A DNA stretch of 64,000 nucleotides. Origin: Pasteurellaceae bacterium. Its GTDB lineage: Bacteria > Pseudomonadota > Gammaproteobacteria > Enterobacterales > Pasteurellaceae. The stretch lies in the NCBI GenBank assembly GCA_030527795.1, contig JAUNAB010000010.1:34363-98362 (forward strand). The letters run 5' to 3'. Of this stretch, positions 10,573-19,987 are shown piece by piece (positions within the stretch are counted from its first letter, which is position 1; every line of letters begins with the position of its first letter). The notes under the pieces were generated by a model. It had not been told where the DNA came from and made no database searches. It saw only the letters and a list, made by a program, of their open reading frames with translations. The position numbers were made by a program, and so were the translations under genes.

Positions 10573-13092
10573 GTGCAATACGATATAGACTTTGCCAAAA
10601 AGCAAGTTGCAGATCTGGATAAGTTTCGCACGATTCGCGCGTTATCTGGCACAACTGAAGAATTTAAACAGGTTTTTCAGCTGCTAACTTTGTTTATTCA
10701 TTTCAATAATCCGAATTTTCCAGGTTATGTCAAAAATGCCCCCGCGGGCATTTGGCAATTCGAGCCGACCGAATATCAAAATCATTACCTTAATCAATAT
10801 TTTCCGAGTAAAACATTTCTCCAACTTGATGGCTTTGAATTGCGATCTTTTGATGCGATTTATGGCGTATATGTGATGGGAAGCATTGCATCTGTCAGTC
10901 AAACGTCATCTTCTGATTTAGATATTTGGGTGTGTCATCGTGAAGATCTGAATATCCAAGAGCGTCAATTATTGCAGCAGAAAGCGGATAAATTAAAATT
11001 ATGGGCACAACAACTTGAAGTTGAAATCAATATCTTTTTGATGGAACAAGATCGTTTTCGTAGTACGGCATATGCTGAAAAAATGACAACAGAAAATTGT
11101 GGTTCTGCACAATATATGTTATTACTTGATGAATTTTATCGTTCCGTTATTCGTTTGGCGGGTAAACCTTTGCTTTGGTTGCACTTATTGGTTTGTAATG
11201 AAAAATGTTACGAACAAGAAGTTGAACGTTTAATTCGTGAGAAGCAAATTGATCCTACCGAATGGGTTGATTTTGGTGGATTGGGGGCTTTTTCGGCAAA
11301 AGAATATTTTGGGGCGAGTTTGTGGCATTTGTACAAAGGTATTGATGCACCTTATAAAGCGGCAATTAAAATTTTGTTGCTTGAGGCTTATTCGTGGGAG
11401 TACCCAAATACCAATTTAATAGCTAGCGATTTTAAATTTCATTTGTTGACTAATGATACGGAAAGTCATCATTTTGATCCTTATTTAGAAATGTTGGATC
11501 GTGTAACTGCGTATCTTACCTATCTTAAAGATTTTAATCGGTTAGAGCTGATCCGCGGTTGTTTTTATATGAAAGCAACGGAAGATCTTTGGTATAGTGC
11601 AGAACCAAGTTGGCGTTTTGACTTAATGGCCCAATTAGCCAAAAAATGGCAGTGGTCAGATGCTAAAATTGATGAATTAAATCAACGTCCATTTTGGAAA
11701 ATTAAACGCGTTAAAAAGAGCTATAATGAGTTAGTCCGAATTCTAATGTTGAGTTATCGCAATGTGGTGAATTTCGCACGAAAATATAAAATCGCTAGTA
11801 GCATTATGCCACAAGACTTGAGTATTTTAAGCCGTAAATTGTACACCGCATTTGAAGAGTTACCAGGAAAAGTGACTTTATTAAATCCCCAAATTGCTAA
11901 TGATTTATTTGAACCAAATTTAACTTTTATTGAAGTAAAAAAAGGGTCGGTAATGAAATCAGGTTGGTATGTCATCAATCAAGAGCCTAAAGCGACTAAG
12001 TTATCCCCTTATCGCTATGTTGAATATCATACTGACTTAAATAAATTGGTGTGTTGGGCATATTTTAACGGGTTATTGACGGAAAACACCCAATTACATA
12101 TTGTGAGCAAAAATGTGAGCCTTGCAGTTTTACAGGCATTTGCGACAGATTTACGCTTATTTTTTCCTATCCGCCCACCGAAGCCCACCAACGATGATTT
12201 AAATCATCCTTGTGAAATTCGTCAGTTAGCGATTTTAGTTAATTTAACTGCCGATCCGACAAAAAATCTCAAAAATTTGCGTTCAAGCATTCAACAAAGT
12301 GATTTGTTTAGTTTCGGACCTGACGAAGAAAGTTTAGTGGGAAGTATTGATTTAGTGTATCGCAATTTGTGGAACGAAGTACGAACCTTTACGTTTAAAG
12401 GACCGAATGCCATTTTACTTGCCTTGAAAGTGTTATCAAATAAAATTCACCGCGGTTCAGCATCGCCCCAGTCTATCAATGTATTTTGCTATAGCCAATA
12501 TTATCGGCGACCATTGCACAATATCGTATTCGCATTGGTGCAAAAATGTATTAGTATCCAAATGGGCGAAAATCCTGCTTCACGCACGAAAAATTTCTTG
12601 CGTGTTGCGGGTAAAAACTGGCAATTTTTCTTTGAAGAGAAAGGCATTAGCTTAAAACAGGTGCAGGAAAAGATTCCTCAGGAAAATGAGCTAGATGAAG
12701 AGTTACACACGCAAATTAGCGATGATGCAATGAGCTTTGACACGCCAACCATTGTTGAATGTAAAACATGTAATCAACAACCCAAATGCCAATATCCAAC
12801 GGAAATTAATGCCTTTGCTAGTGAAGGTTTTTTACAATTCTTTTTTCAAGATAATGTAGATGGTTCTTTTAATGTTTATATTTTAGATGAGCATAATCGG
12901 ATCGAAAGTTATCTAAATTGTGATGGCGAGAAACAACAAAAAGTTAACGAAATCAATCACATTTATGCCCATTCAGGTGATGGTGATAATGCCTATCATA
13001 TCGTGCAACGAGATTTCAATTATCCGCAATTTTATCAGCTACTTAATCAAAATGGGATGATTCAGATCGTTCCCTTTCATAGCGTTAACTAG
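10573..13092 (+). CDS. cyaA: Class I adenylate cyclase
   Basis: Makes cAMP from ATP; cAMP-CRP would act on the mannitol operon in this window and, in this family, also on competence genes. The nucleotidyltransferase motif MGSIASVSQTSSSDLDIWVC (Asp115 and Asp117) is intact, and the C-terminal glucose-sensing region follows. Length 839 aa is close to the 848 aa of E. coli. The start is a GTG at 10573 (MQYDIDFAKKQ) preceded by GGGA; an in-frame stop lies just upstream and no ATG is available. A weak start codon also occurs in E. coli cyaA. Divergent from hemC across 220 bp. Confidence 0.95.
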   Translation: MQYDIDFAKKQVADLDKFRTIRALSGTTEEFKQVFQLLTLFIHFNNPNFPGYVKNAPAGIWQFEPTEYQNHYLNQYFPSKTFLQLDGFELRSFDAIYGVYVMGSIASVSQTSSSDLDIWVCHREDLNIQERQLLQQKADKLKLWAQQLEVEINIFLMEQDRFRSTAYAEKMTTENCGSAQYMLLLDEFYRSVIRLAGKPLLWLHLLVCNEKCYEQEVERLIREKQIDPTEWVDFGGLGAFSAKEYFGASLWHLYKGIDAPYKAAIKILLLEAYSWEYPNTNLIASDFKFHLLTNDTESHHFDPYLEMLDRVTAYLTYLKDFNRLELIRGCFYMKATEDLWYSAEPSWRFDLMAQLAKKWQWSDAKIDELNQRPFWKIKRVKKSYNELVRILMLSYRNVVNFARKYKIASSIMPQDLSILSRKLYTAFEELPGKVTLLNPQIANDLFEPNLTFIEVKKGSVMKSGWYVINQEPKATKLSPYRYVEYHTDLNKLVCWAYFNGLLTENTQLHIVSKNVSLAVLQAFATDLRLFFPIRPPKPTNDDLNHPCEIRQLAILVNLTADPTKNLKNLRSSIQQSDLFSFGPDEESLVGSIDLVYRNLWNEVRTFTFKGPNAILLALKVLSNKIHRGSASPQSINVFCYSQYYRRPLHNIVFALVQKCISIQMGENPASRTKNFLRVAGKNWQFFFEEKGISLKQVQEKIPQENELDEELHTQISDDAMSFDTPTIVECKTCNQQPKCQYPTEINAFASEGFLQFFFQDNVDGSFNVYILDEHNRIESYLNCDGEKQQKVNEINHIYAHSGDGDNAYHIVQRDFNYPQFYQLLNQNGMIQIVPFHSVN

Positions 13093-13108
13093 CCTTAAAT
13101 TTCAATAA

Positions 13109-13137
13109 TTGCACAGTAAAATAGCTAAAGTTATAAT
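13109..13137 (+). promoter_or_regulatory. Predicted sigma-70 promoter of narP
   Basis: TTGCAC at 13109-13114, a 17-bp spacer and a perfect TATAAT at 13132-13137. The start codon follows about 36 bp downstream. Confidence 0.65.
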
Positions 13138-13172
13138 AACCAAGTTTATGCATCATATCGGGGGGTATGAGA

Positions 13173-13802
13173 ATGACAGAAAAAAGGAGAGTCTTGCTTA
13201 TTGACGATCATCCATTAATGCGTCGTGGAATGAAGCAACTCATTGAATTAGATGATAATTTTATTGTAATCGGGGACGCAGGCAATGGCAACGAAGGCAT
13301 TAGTTTAGCCTTACAGCATTCCCCTGATTTAATCGTCTTAGATCTGAATATGAAAGGATTATCAGGTTTAGACACGCTCAAAGCGTTACGTGCTGAAGGC
13401 GTGGGTGCTCGAATTGTCATTCTTACTGTGTCTGATGCTAAAAATGATATTTTTGCTTTAATTGATGCAGGGGCAGACGGCTATCTGCTTAAAGATACTG
13501 AACCTGATGTATTACTAGAACAACTTGGCAAAATTGCACAAGGGGAAGTGATTTTAAGTGAGTCAATTAAGCATCTTTTGCTAGCGAAACGTATAGAACA
13601 AGATCCGATTTCTGCGTTAACAGAGCGAGAAATGGAGGTGTTGCAGTTGATCGCCACAGGGTTATCCAATAAGCAAATTGCGGCAAAATTGTTTATTTCT
13701 GAAGAAACGGTGAAAGTGCATATTCGCAATTTGTTACGAAAATTAAACGTCCATTCCCGTGTAGCAGCAACAGTGCTTTATTTGGAATACAAAGGTAATT
13801 AA
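13173..13802 (+). CDS. narP: NarP-like response regulator (NarL/FixJ family)
   Basis: Two-component response regulator for nitrate/nitrite-responsive anaerobic gene control. The receiver domain has LLIDDHP (Asp11, Asp12), the phospho-acceptor Asp57 in VLDLNMKG, Thr85 and Lys107. A LuxR-type helix-turn-helix follows from about residue 147 (LTEREMEVLQLIATGLSNKQ). The ATG at 13173 is chosen because GGGGG lies about 7 nt before it; the ATG two codons earlier abuts that site. Length is 209 aa. No sensor kinase is adjacent, so its partner (probably NarQ-like) lies elsewhere. Confidence 0.88.
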   Translation: MTEKRRVLLIDDHPLMRRGMKQLIELDDNFIVIGDAGNGNEGISLALQHSPDLIVLDLNMKGLSGLDTLKALRAEGVGARIVILTVSDAKNDIFALIDAGADGYLLKDTEPDVLLEQLGKIAQGEVILSESIKHLLLAKRIEQDPISALTEREMEVLQLIATGLSNKQIAAKLFISEETVKVHIRNLLRKLNVHSRVAATVLYLEYKGN

Positions 13803-13808
13803 TTGCCC

Positions 13809-13850
13809 AAAACCGCGGTCAAAAAACGCGTGAATTTTTGACCGTGATTT
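13809..13850. terminator. Inverted USS pair with one degenerate arm, after narP
   Basis: AAAACCGCGGTCAAAAAA and TTTTTGACCGTGATTT. The right arm has lost the core (GACCGTGAT), so the stem is weakened. It lies between narP and tpx on the same strand. Confidence 0.6.
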
Positions 13851-13881
13851 CGGATTTTTATCAATAAAAGAGAAGGAAAAA

Positions 13882-14382
13882 ATGATGAGTAAGGTCACTT
13901 TAAAAGGTAATCCGATTGATATTGTCGGTACATTTCCAGCCGTAGGGGCGAGCGTGGCAGATTTCACTTTAGTCAATAATAGTTTGGAAGATGTGACGCT
14001 AGCGAGTTTTGGCAATCAACGCAAAGTGTTGAACATTTTCCCAAGTATTGATACGGGGATATGTGCGACTTCAGTGCGTGTATTTAATCAAAAAGCAGCG
14101 AATTTGACGAATACTGTTGTGTTATGTATTTCCGCCGATTTACCTTTTGCTCAAGCCCGTTTTTGTGGTGCGGAAGGCATTGACAATGTGCAAACCCTTT
14201 CAACATTCCGCAATCATACTGTTCATCAGGCTTTAGGGGTGGATATTCAATCTAGCCCATTAGCAGGGTTGACAGCACGTGCGGTGATTGTGTTAGATGA
14301 ACATAATCGGGTATTACACAGTGAATTAGTGCCAGAAATTGGTACCGAACCGAATTATGATGCGGCTTTAGCGGTACTTTAA
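13882..14382 (+). CDS. tpx: Thiol peroxidase Tpx
   Basis: Atypical 2-Cys peroxiredoxin that reduces peroxides using thioredoxin. The peroxidatic Cys61 lies in [13 protein letters not shown] and the resolving Cys95 in [10 protein letters not shown], counted from the first Met. Length 166 aa matches the family. AAGGA precedes tandem ATGs at 13882 and 13885, so either may be used. E. coli Tpx is periplasmic in some reports, but I see no signal peptide here. Single-gene unit ended by a strong hairpin. Confidence 0.96.
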   Translation: MMSKVTLKGNPIDIVGTFPAVGASVADFTLVNNSLEDVTLASFGNQRKVLNIFPSIDTGICATSVRVFNQKAANLTNTVVLCISADLPFAQARFCGAEGIDNVQTLSTFRNHTVHQALGVDIQSSPLAGLTARAVIVLDEHNRVLHSELVPEIGTEPNYDAALAVL

Positions 14383-14399
14383 TTGACAGAATTGATGAC

Positions 14400-14424
14400 G
14401 AAAGGGGCATAACGCCCCTTTCTT
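14400..14424. terminator. Bidirectional intrinsic terminator between tpx and dusA
   Basis: AAAGGGGC and GCCCCTTT form a perfect 8-bp stem around ATAAC, with T-rich flanks. It separates the convergent genes tpx and dusA. Confidence 0.85.
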
Positions 14425-14425
14425 G

Positions 14426-15400
14426 TTATTCTTTTTCAATGAAGTGTAATGCGTTGATGACTACATCCACATTGGCATTGGGTTTACAGGCATTTTCACT
14501 TAAATAACGCCGCCATTGACGTGCGCCTTTGCTCTGCTGAAATGCACCGATTAAATGGCGTGTAATATGGTTAAGATGCACGCCTTGATTACATTGTTGT
14601 TCAATGTAAGGCAACATATTTTCAATGGCCTGGTATGGGCTGATGATTGGCGCATTGGGATCAAATAATGCCCGATCAATTTGACCTAAAATTGACGGGT
14701 TTTGATAGGCTTCACGTCCTACCATTACGCCATCAACATATTGCAGATGCATTTGGATTTGCTCAATGGTTTTAATACCGCCATTAATACTGATATTCAG
14801 GTGCGGAAAATCACGTTTGAGTTGATAGACCCGTTCATAATCCAAAGGTGGAATTTCACGATTTTGTTTTGGGCTAAGCCCTGATAACCAAGCTTTGCGG
14901 GCGTGAACAATAAAATCTTTACAACCCACTGCACTGACTTTGCGGACAAAATCAGTTAAAAAAGCGTAGCTGTCTAAATCATCAATCCCAATGCGATGCT
15001 TGACGGTCACGGGAATCGCAACAGCATCTTGCATTCGTTGCACACATTCTGCAACTAACTCCGCTTTTGCCATTAAACACGCACCAAACATCCCATTTTG
15101 AACGCGATTTGAGGGGCAACCGACATTTAAGTTAATTTCTTGGTAACCCCGTTGTTCTGCTAGTTTGGCACAATGGACTAACTGTTGCGGATCGTTTCCA
15201 CCTAATTGGAGAACCACAGGCCGTTCACGCGGATCAAAATCTAGATGATCATATTTTGCATAAATGATCGCGGGAGCGGTGACCATTTCAGTATAAAGTT
15301 GTGCATATCGGCTGAATTGGCGATGAAAATAACGGCAATGGCGAGTAGTCCAATCTAACATTGGTGCAACGGAAAAACGTCCCGAAAAGTAAGTTGTCAT
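14426..15400 (-). CDS. dusA: tRNA-dihydrouridine synthase A
   Basis: Flavoenzyme that reduces uridine to dihydrouridine at positions 20/20a of tRNA. The FMN barrel starts with [15 protein letters not shown], and the catalytic Cys95 lies in [20 protein letters not shown]. The INGGI and [13 protein letters not shown] phosphate-binding segments are present. Length 324 aa is normal. Its ATG overlaps the end of the clcA-like gene by 4 bp, so the two are translationally coupled. A second paralogue, dusC, is at 60357. Confidence 0.96.
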   Translation of the reverse strand: MTTYFSGRFSVAPMLDWTTRHCRYFHRQFSRYAQLYTEMVTAPAIIYAKYDHLDFDPRERPVVLQLGGNDPQQLVHCAKLAEQRGYQEINLNVGCPSNRVQNGMFGACLMAKAELVAECVQRMQDAVAIPVTVKHRIGIDDLDSYAFLTDFVRKVSAVGCKDFIVHARKAWLSGLSPKQNREIPPLDYERVYQLKRDFPHLNISINGGIKTIEQIQMHLQYVDGVMVGREAYQNPSILGQIDRALFDPNAPIISPYQAIENMLPYIEQQCNQGVHLNHITRHLIGAFQQSKGARQWRRYLSENACKPNANVDVVINALHFIEKE

Positions 15401-16794
15401 AAAGTGGTATTCTCTGAAAGTTCTTGTTTAGTTTGTTCTTGTACACGTTGGCGAAAACGCCCTGCACCTAAATGGTAAAAAGGTTTTGGATTGAATTGGC
15501 GTGAAATGACACTGGCAATAATACTTGCAATCAAAAGCCAAATGAGAACAGGTTGGCTACCCGTCATTTCCATTACCACCACGCTCGCTGTCACGGGCGA
15601 TTGCGTTGCCCCCGCTAAAAAAGCCGCCATACAAATTAGCACGACGAGTCGGCTATCAATAAAACTGCCATTAAAACTGGCAATATGGGCTAATTGTGAG
15701 CCGAGTCCTGCTCCAATGGTGAGCGATGGCGTGAAAATCCCCCCTGCGATACCCGACCAATAGGTTGCTACGGTGGCGAAAAGTTTGGCGATACCGAGAT
15801 CGTCTGGTTGGAGATTGATACCATCAAGAGCGTGGGAAACAACGTCATAACCCGTGCCGTAGGTTTGCCCGTGGCTAAATTTACCCAGAATGGTAAGCAC
15901 AATACCGAGTATAAATGCCACGCTGACGGGATGACGGCGAATCCAACCGCGGACAAAATTCGGGCTGAAATTGGCGACGCCTTTAGCAAGTAAACGAGCG
16001 AAAATGCCACCCGCAACGCCACAAAGCACGCCACACAATGCGAGCCACGCGATAATATTTTGTGCGGAATATGCCCCTTCATATTGTGGGAAATAGGGGT
16101 TATTGCCCATCATTGCAACCAGAATAAACCCTGAAGCCAAGACGCCAAATAAAATGCGTCGTTCCCAACGCAATGTGATACCGCGTCCTAATTCTTCAAT
16201 GGTAAAAATCACGCCTGCTAATGGGGCATTAAATGCAGCGGCTAAACCACCGCCCGCACCTGCCGCGATAAACTGGTTAGCGGTTAAACCTTTAAATCCT
16301 AAATTATGGCGACAACAAAAGTTTCCCCACGCAAGCATTACTGCGGCACCCACTTGCACCGAAGGGCCTTCACGCCCAACCGATGCGCCAATGATCATCG
16401 CCAAAAAAGTTAAGGGAATTTTCCATAAGGTTTGCCCGAAACGGATTAAACGGTTTTTATTTGCCCCATAGGGCAGTTCCATTGACGCAATGACTTGTGG
16501 AATACCGCTACCTGAAACATAGGGGGTATATTTGGCAGTAAACCACGCTAATAGGGCTAATCCAAAGGGCAAAACCCACCAAACGGCTAAGGGATGTTGT
16601 TGATTCCAATAGGCGTTGTATTCCAATCCCCAATCCGCTAATTTGGCAAAGCCGAGCGAAAAAAATGACACTAATGCTGAACCGATAAGTAAGCAAATTA
16701 GCTCAAGGGTTTTGCGTGAAAGGCGAGTCGTTTGGCGAATTTTTTTGCGTAATAGGTAACGCAATGTGGCACGCCAAGATGATAAGTTAAGCAT
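15397..16794 (-). CDS. clcA: ClC-type H+/Cl- antiporter
   Basis: Integral inner-membrane ClC protein exchanging chloride for protons, probably for acid tolerance or charge balance. The three ion-pathway motifs are present: GSGIP at residues 95-99, GREGPSVQ with the gating glutamate at 142, and IEELG with the proton-path glutamate near 200. About ten or more membrane segments can be seen. Length 465 aa is normal. It is the first gene of a two-gene unit with dusA, overlapping it by 4 bp. I am sure of the family; the symbol is by similarity. Confidence 0.88.
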   Translation of the reverse strand: MLNLSSWRATLRYLLRKKIRQTTRLSRKTLELICLLIGSALVSFFSLGFAKLADWGLEYNAYWNQQHPLAVWWVLPFGLALLAWFTAKYTPYVSGSGIPQVIASMELPYGANKNRLIRFGQTLWKIPLTFLAMIIGASVGREGPSVQVGAAVMLAWGNFCCRHNLGFKGLTANQFIAAGAGGGLAAAFNAPLAGVIFTIEELGRGITLRWERRILFGVLASGFILVAMMGNNPYFPQYEGAYSAQNIIAWLALCGVLCGVAGGIFARLLAKGVANFSPNFVRGWIRRHPVSVAFILGIVLTILGKFSHGQTYGTGYDVVSHALDGINLQPDDLGIAKLFATVATYWSGIAGGIFTPSLTIGAGLGSQLAHIASFNGSFIDSRLVVLICMAAFLAGATQSPVTASVVVMEMTGSQPVLIWLLIASIIASVISRQFNPKPFYHLGAGRFRQRVQEQTKQELSENTTL

Positions 16795-16871
16795 AATGAA
16801 TCAAATGAAATATTTTTGTCTATTATAGACTGTAACTGCAAAGGATTCAAAAGCGAGAAAAATTCACAGGA

Positions 16872-16889
16872 TTTTTTGACCGCGGTTTT
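16872..16889. repeat. Single USS-like repeat upstream of mlaA
   Basis: TTTTTTGACCGCGGTTTT, unpaired, in the divergent gap between clcA and mlaA. Confidence 0.75.
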
Positions 16890-16909
16890 GGACAAAATTG
16901 AGATTTATT

Positions 16910-16938
16910 TTGTCAATCAGGTTTAACTCATTTACAAT
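16910..16938 (+). promoter_or_regulatory. Predicted sigma-70 promoter of mlaA
   Basis: TTGTCA at 16910-16915, 17-bp spacer and TACAAT at 16933-16938. The mlaA start codon is 30 bp downstream. Confidence 0.6.
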
Positions 16939-16967
16939 GAGAACACTTTTTTGACTGAGAATAGATT

Positions 16968-17714
16968 ATGCAAAAATCAAAATTACTCGCTGTTTTGTTA
17001 GCAGGTAGCCTACTTGCTACAAGCTGTGCAACGATTGATGAAAAAACAGGGGAACGTAAAGATCCGTTAGAAGGCTTTAACCGCACGATGTGGGATTTCA
17101 ACTATAAGGTTGTGGATCCCTATGTGTTGAAACCTGTGGCAAAAGGCTGGAAAGAATACGTGCCATCGCCCGTGAAAACAGGCTTAGTAAATGTGGCGAA
17201 TAACTTAGATGAACCTGCGAGCTTTGTAAACCGTTTACTTGAAGGCGATGTGAAAAAAGCTTTCGTGCATTTAAACCGTTTTGTGATTAATTCGGTGTTT
17301 GGTCTAGGCGGATTAATTGATTGGGCAAGTTATAGCGATCCACTCAAACTGGAGGGCGATCACGATCGTCGTTTTGGCGATACGCTAGGCACTTGGGGCG
17401 TAGATACGGGATCTTATGTGATGTTGCCGTTATATGGCCCTGCAACACCGCGTCAGGATTTAGGCAATTTAGTGGATAATACTTACCCAATGTTGTCTTT
17501 ACTCGGCCCTTGGTCGTTGCTTAAATGGGGAATCCAAGGCATTGATAAGCGGGCAAACTTAATTGAAAGTGAAGCCTTGTTAAATCAAGCACAAGATCCT
17601 TATGCCACATTCCGCGAAGCCTATTTTCAGAATTTACAATACCGTTTAAGTGACGGTAAAACGAAAAAACCCCAAGAAACTTTATCCAAAGATGAATTAA
17701 ATAGCATTGATTAG
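16968..17714 (+). CDS. mlaA: Outer-membrane phospholipid transport lipoprotein MlaA (VacJ)
   Basis: Outer-membrane component of the Mla system, which removes phospholipids from the outer leaflet and keeps lipid asymmetry. A lipoprotein signal peptide ends in LLATSC with Cys20. The family hallmark DPLEGFNRTMWDFNYKV follows, then the FGLGGLIDWA and DRRFGDTLGTWGVDTGSY segments. Length 248 aa is normal. yfbU follows after 10 bp. The mlaFEDCB genes are not in this window. Confidence 0.95.
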   Translation: MQKSKLLAVLLAGSLLATSCATIDEKTGERKDPLEGFNRTMWDFNYKVVDPYVLKPVAKGWKEYVPSPVKTGLVNVANNLDEPASFVNRLLEGDVKKAFVHLNRFVINSVFGLGGLIDWASYSDPLKLEGDHDRRFGDTLGTWGVDTGSYVMLPLYGPATPRQDLGNLVDNTYPMLSLLGPWSLLKWGIQGIDKRANLIESEALLNQAQDPYATFREAYFQNLQYRLSDGKTKKPQETLSKDELNSID

Positions 17715-17724
17715 GAGATGAAAA

Positions 17725-18219
17725 ATGGAGATGACGTCAACTCAACGTTTAATTTTAGCAAACCAATATCAATTAATGGGATTGCTTGATCCAAAAAACG
17801 CCGCAAAATATGCACGCTTAGAGCGTATTGTAAAAGGCGGATTTGCTTTAGAACTGAAAGAGTTAGATAACGAATTTTCTGATTTATCTGAAGCTGAATG
17901 TCGAATTGTGTTAGACACTTTAGAAATGTATCACGCATTGCAAGTGTCTTATAACAATTTAGATGATAAATCTGCACTGACCCCACACCGTTTGCAATTT
18001 ACGGGCTATTGTGCAGTGCGTGAGAAAAAATATTTGAATTATTTACGCTTTATTACCACTGAACAGAATAAATACCAAGAATTTATGCGTTGCGAACATG
18101 GTTGCGACTCGCAAACGCCAATGTGGGATAAATACAATAAAATGCTTGATGTATGGCACAAATGTGCACGCCAATATCATTTGAGTATGGAAGAAATCCA
18201 AAATATTCTCGCTGCCTAA
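17725..18219 (+). CDS. yfbU: YfbU family protein
   Basis: Conserved cytoplasmic protein of the YfbU/UPF0304 family, of unknown molecular function. It begins MEMTSTQRLILANQYQLM, as E. coli YfbU does, and keeps the C-terminal QTPMWDKYNKMLDVWHKCARQYHLS motif. It is 164 aa, predicted helical, with no signal peptide or membrane segment. AGGAG lies before the ATG. Ten bp after mlaA, so probably cotranscribed with it, and closed by an inverted USS pair. Confidence 0.93.
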   Translation: MEMTSTQRLILANQYQLMGLLDPKNAAKYARLERIVKGGFALELKELDNEFSDLSEAECRIVLDTLEMYHALQVSYNNLDDKSALTPHRLQFTGYCAVREKKYLNYLRFITTEQNKYQEFMRCEHGCDSQTPMWDKYNKMLDVWHKCARQYHLSMEEIQNILAA

Positions 18220-18223
18220 CCCT

Positions 18224-18267
18224 AAAAACCGCGGTCAAAAATTCGCTTGTTTTTTTGACCGCGGTTT
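18224..18267. terminator. Inverted USS pair after yfbU
   Basis: AAAAACCGCGGTCAAAAA and TTTTTTTGACCGCGGTTT, cores 30 bp apart. It lies between convergent yfbU and the PRD-like gene, so it can serve both. Confidence 0.75.
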
Positions 18268-18296
18268 GATGTCATCTTATCTTTTCAATTATCCCA

Positions 18297-18677
18297 CTAG
18301 ACAATAGCAATTAATATCCAAGGTTGAGCGAGGCTGAGTGAATACCAATTTCCAATAAAATGGCTTTGTTCGCTTTGGGGAATCGGAAAAGGAATCAGTT
18401 TGAGAATATCTTGATGTAATTGCATTACCTGTGGAAATTGAGGGGCATTTTGAATTTCTCGCCATATTTCTGCGTGCATTGCCATTGCACAACAACCCCG
18501 TTGAATTCTGCCGAGGGCATTGACGAGATGTAGTAAAATCATATCAACTTGCTGACAAGTGATATCCACTTGCCATTTTTCGCTTAAACGATTGCGGATA
18601 GAGAAGGTAATTTTTATCAATTCCGAATTGATTAACTGACGTTTCTTTAACAGCTCTAAACGAAGAACAAGGTTCAT
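18297..18677 (-). CDS. Small PRD-like (PTS regulation domain) protein
   Basis: A 126-aa protein resembling a stand-alone PTS regulation domain. The pattern ILLHLVNALGRIQRG matches the PRD HLxxxxxR region, and SEQSHFIGNW matches the late E..Y/F.. segment. PRDs are usually part of antiterminators or activators and are phosphorylated on histidines by the PTS. Here there is no RNA- or DNA-binding domain and no PTS gene alongside. It is a single gene between two convergent or divergent neighbours. The family call is from pattern only. Confidence 0.5.
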   Translation of the reverse strand: MNLVLRLELLKKRQLINSELIKITFSIRNRLSEKWQVDITCQQVDMILLHLVNALGRIQRGCCAMAMHAEIWREIQNAPQFPQVMQLHQDILKLIPFPIPQSEQSHFIGNWYSLSLAQPWILIAIV

Positions 18678-18798
18678 TGTATTCCCCTAGCCATTTTAAG
18701 CGATGTTTCCTAGCATAGCGGAAAATTAAGATGAAACAAGTGCATTTAAGCGAAATTTATAGCAAAATAATCAACTCTTTGGAAAATCAGGGGATATT

Positions 18799-19404
18799 AT
18801 GTGGGATTTTGGGTTATTTAATGATTATCAAGGGTTAATTTTTGATATGGATGGCACGCTGATTGACACAATGCCAAGCCATTCACGTGCTTGGACGATG
18901 GCGGGCGATCATTTGGGTTATCCTATTCGTGGTGAATTGATTTATGATTTTGGTGGTGCGCCAGTAAATGTGATCGCAAAGGCAATGATGGCAGAAGCCA
19001 AGATGCCAGAATCAATGTTAGATCAACTGATTAGCGAAAAACGCCGTATTGGTCAGCAATTATTATTAACCGAATCTAGCCTATTACCTGCAGCAGACGT
19101 TTTAAAACATTTTTATGGTAAAAAGCCAATGGCATTAGGGACAGGCTCGCATTGGGCGATGGTGAATCAATTAGTTGATTTGTTTGCAGTGCGTCCTTAT
19201 CTCAATGCCATTGTTACTTCAGAAGATGTGCAACGCCATAAGCCGCAACCTGATACCTTCTTACGCTGTGCTGAACTGATTGAATGTGAGCCAACAAGAT
19301 GTCTTGTCTTTGAAGATGCTGACTTAGGCGTGCAAGCTGGGCTAGCGGGTGGAATGGATGTGTTTGATGTGCGTATTGGTCAAATTCTAAAAGCCGATGT
19401 TTAA
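18799..19404 (+). CDS. yqaB: HAD-superfamily sugar phosphatase YqaB
   Basis: HAD hydrolase related to E. coli YqaB, which dephosphorylates fructose-1-phosphate and similar sugar phosphates. The nucleophile motif FDMDGTLID (Asp16, Asp18) is intact, as are AVGTGS-like ALGTGSHWA, HKPQPDTFL and VFEDADLGVQA. Length 201 aa is normal. Its end overlaps yqaA by 8 bp, the same pair as in E. coli. The physiological substrate is inferred from the family. Confidence 0.9.
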   Translation: MWDFGLFNDYQGLIFDMDGTLIDTMPSHSRAWTMAGDHLGYPIRGELIYDFGGAPVNVIAKAMMAEAKMPESMLDQLISEKRRIGQQLLLTESSLLPAADVLKHFYGKKPMALGTGSHWAMVNQLVDLFAVRPYLNAIVTSEDVQRHKPQPDTFLRCAELIECEPTRCLVFEDADLGVQAGLAGGMDVFDVRIGQILKADV

Positions 19405-19882
19405 TTGGGATCTTTGGCTTGCAACGCTGCATCAATATAGCTTATGGTTGATGTTTGTGAGTGCATTTTTAAGTGCCACGGTGTTACCAGGCAATTCAGA
19501 AATTGTGTTTATAAGCTTAGCGACCGCGGTCCAATTACCTGCTAAACATTATATTTCTTTGCCGATGGTTTGGTTGCTACTCAGTGCGATAGTAGGCAAT
19601 AGTTTAGGTAGCTTTACAACCTATTGGCTTGGGCGATGTTTCCCTAAATTTGATCCATTACAACAAAATAGCCGAAAGCTTAAATGGACGATGCAGAAAA
19701 TTGAGCGACACGGTGTGTTGGTTTTACTTTTTAGTTGGTTGCCCGTTGTGGGCGATATATTTTGTGCGTTAGCAGGGTGGTTACGTTTAGATTGGCGTAA
19801 AAGCGGTTTTTATATTGTGATAGGTAAAACATTGCGTTATCTTTTTTTGCTTTATTTGGTCATCGGTTATACTTTTTTGTAG
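19397..19882 (+). CDS. yqaA: YqaA family inner-membrane protein (DedA-like)
   Basis: Small inner-membrane protein of the YqaA branch of the VTT/DedA superfamily, which includes lipid-handling membrane proteins; its own function is unknown. About four hydrophobic segments are visible. The conserved re-entrant motif appears as FLSATVLPGNSEIVF, followed by GNSLGSFTTYWLGR and a second-half LFSWLPVVGDIFCALAGWLRL. Length 161 aa. Overlaps yqaB by 8 bp. In E. coli gshA lies between this pair and luxS; it is missing here. Confidence 0.9.
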   Translation: MFNWDLWLATLHQYSLWLMFVSAFLSATVLPGNSEIVFISLATAVQLPAKHYISLPMVWLLLSAIVGNSLGSFTTYWLGRCFPKFDPLQQNSRKLKWTMQKIERHGVLVLLFSWLPVVGDIFCALAGWLRLDWRKSGFYIVIGKTLRYLFLLYLVIGYTFL

Positions 19883-19894
19883 TACAATCAATAA

Positions 19895-19976
19895 GCAAAA
19901 AAAACCGCCCGATAGGGCGGTACTAATTAAACCTAAGGAACCAATATTTTTTTATTATTAACAACTGCAAGTTGCT
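19895..19976 (-). ncRNA. Candidate small RNA divergent from luxS (MicA-like position)
   Basis: A perfect 7-bp stem, ACCGCCC/GGGCGGT around GATA (19904-19921), is followed on the minus strand by eight T residues. This is an intrinsic terminator for minus-strand transcription, but no minus-strand protein gene precedes it. About 82 nt upstream a sigma-E-like promoter is visible. The predicted RNA is A/U-rich with a short 5' hairpin (CAACT/AGTTG) and a U8 tail, as expected for an Hfq-dependent sRNA. In enterobacteria sigma-E-dependent micA sits at the same place, divergent from luxS. No primary-sequence match to MicA is claimed. Confidence 0.45.
19904..19921 (-). terminator. Leftward intrinsic terminator between yqaA and luxS
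   Basis: ACCGCCC-GATA-GGGCGGT, with A8 at 19897-19904 that reads as U8 on the minus strand. Proposed 3' end of the candidate sRNA. On the plus strand the stem lacks a T run. Confidence 0.75.
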
Positions 19977-19987
19977 TGTAATATAAG
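19958..19987 (+). promoter_or_regulatory. Predicted sigma-70 promoter of luxS
   Basis: TTAACA at 19958-19963, 18-bp spacer and TATAAG at 19982-19987. Its -10 overlaps the -10 of the opposing sigma-E-like promoter. Confidence 0.55.
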
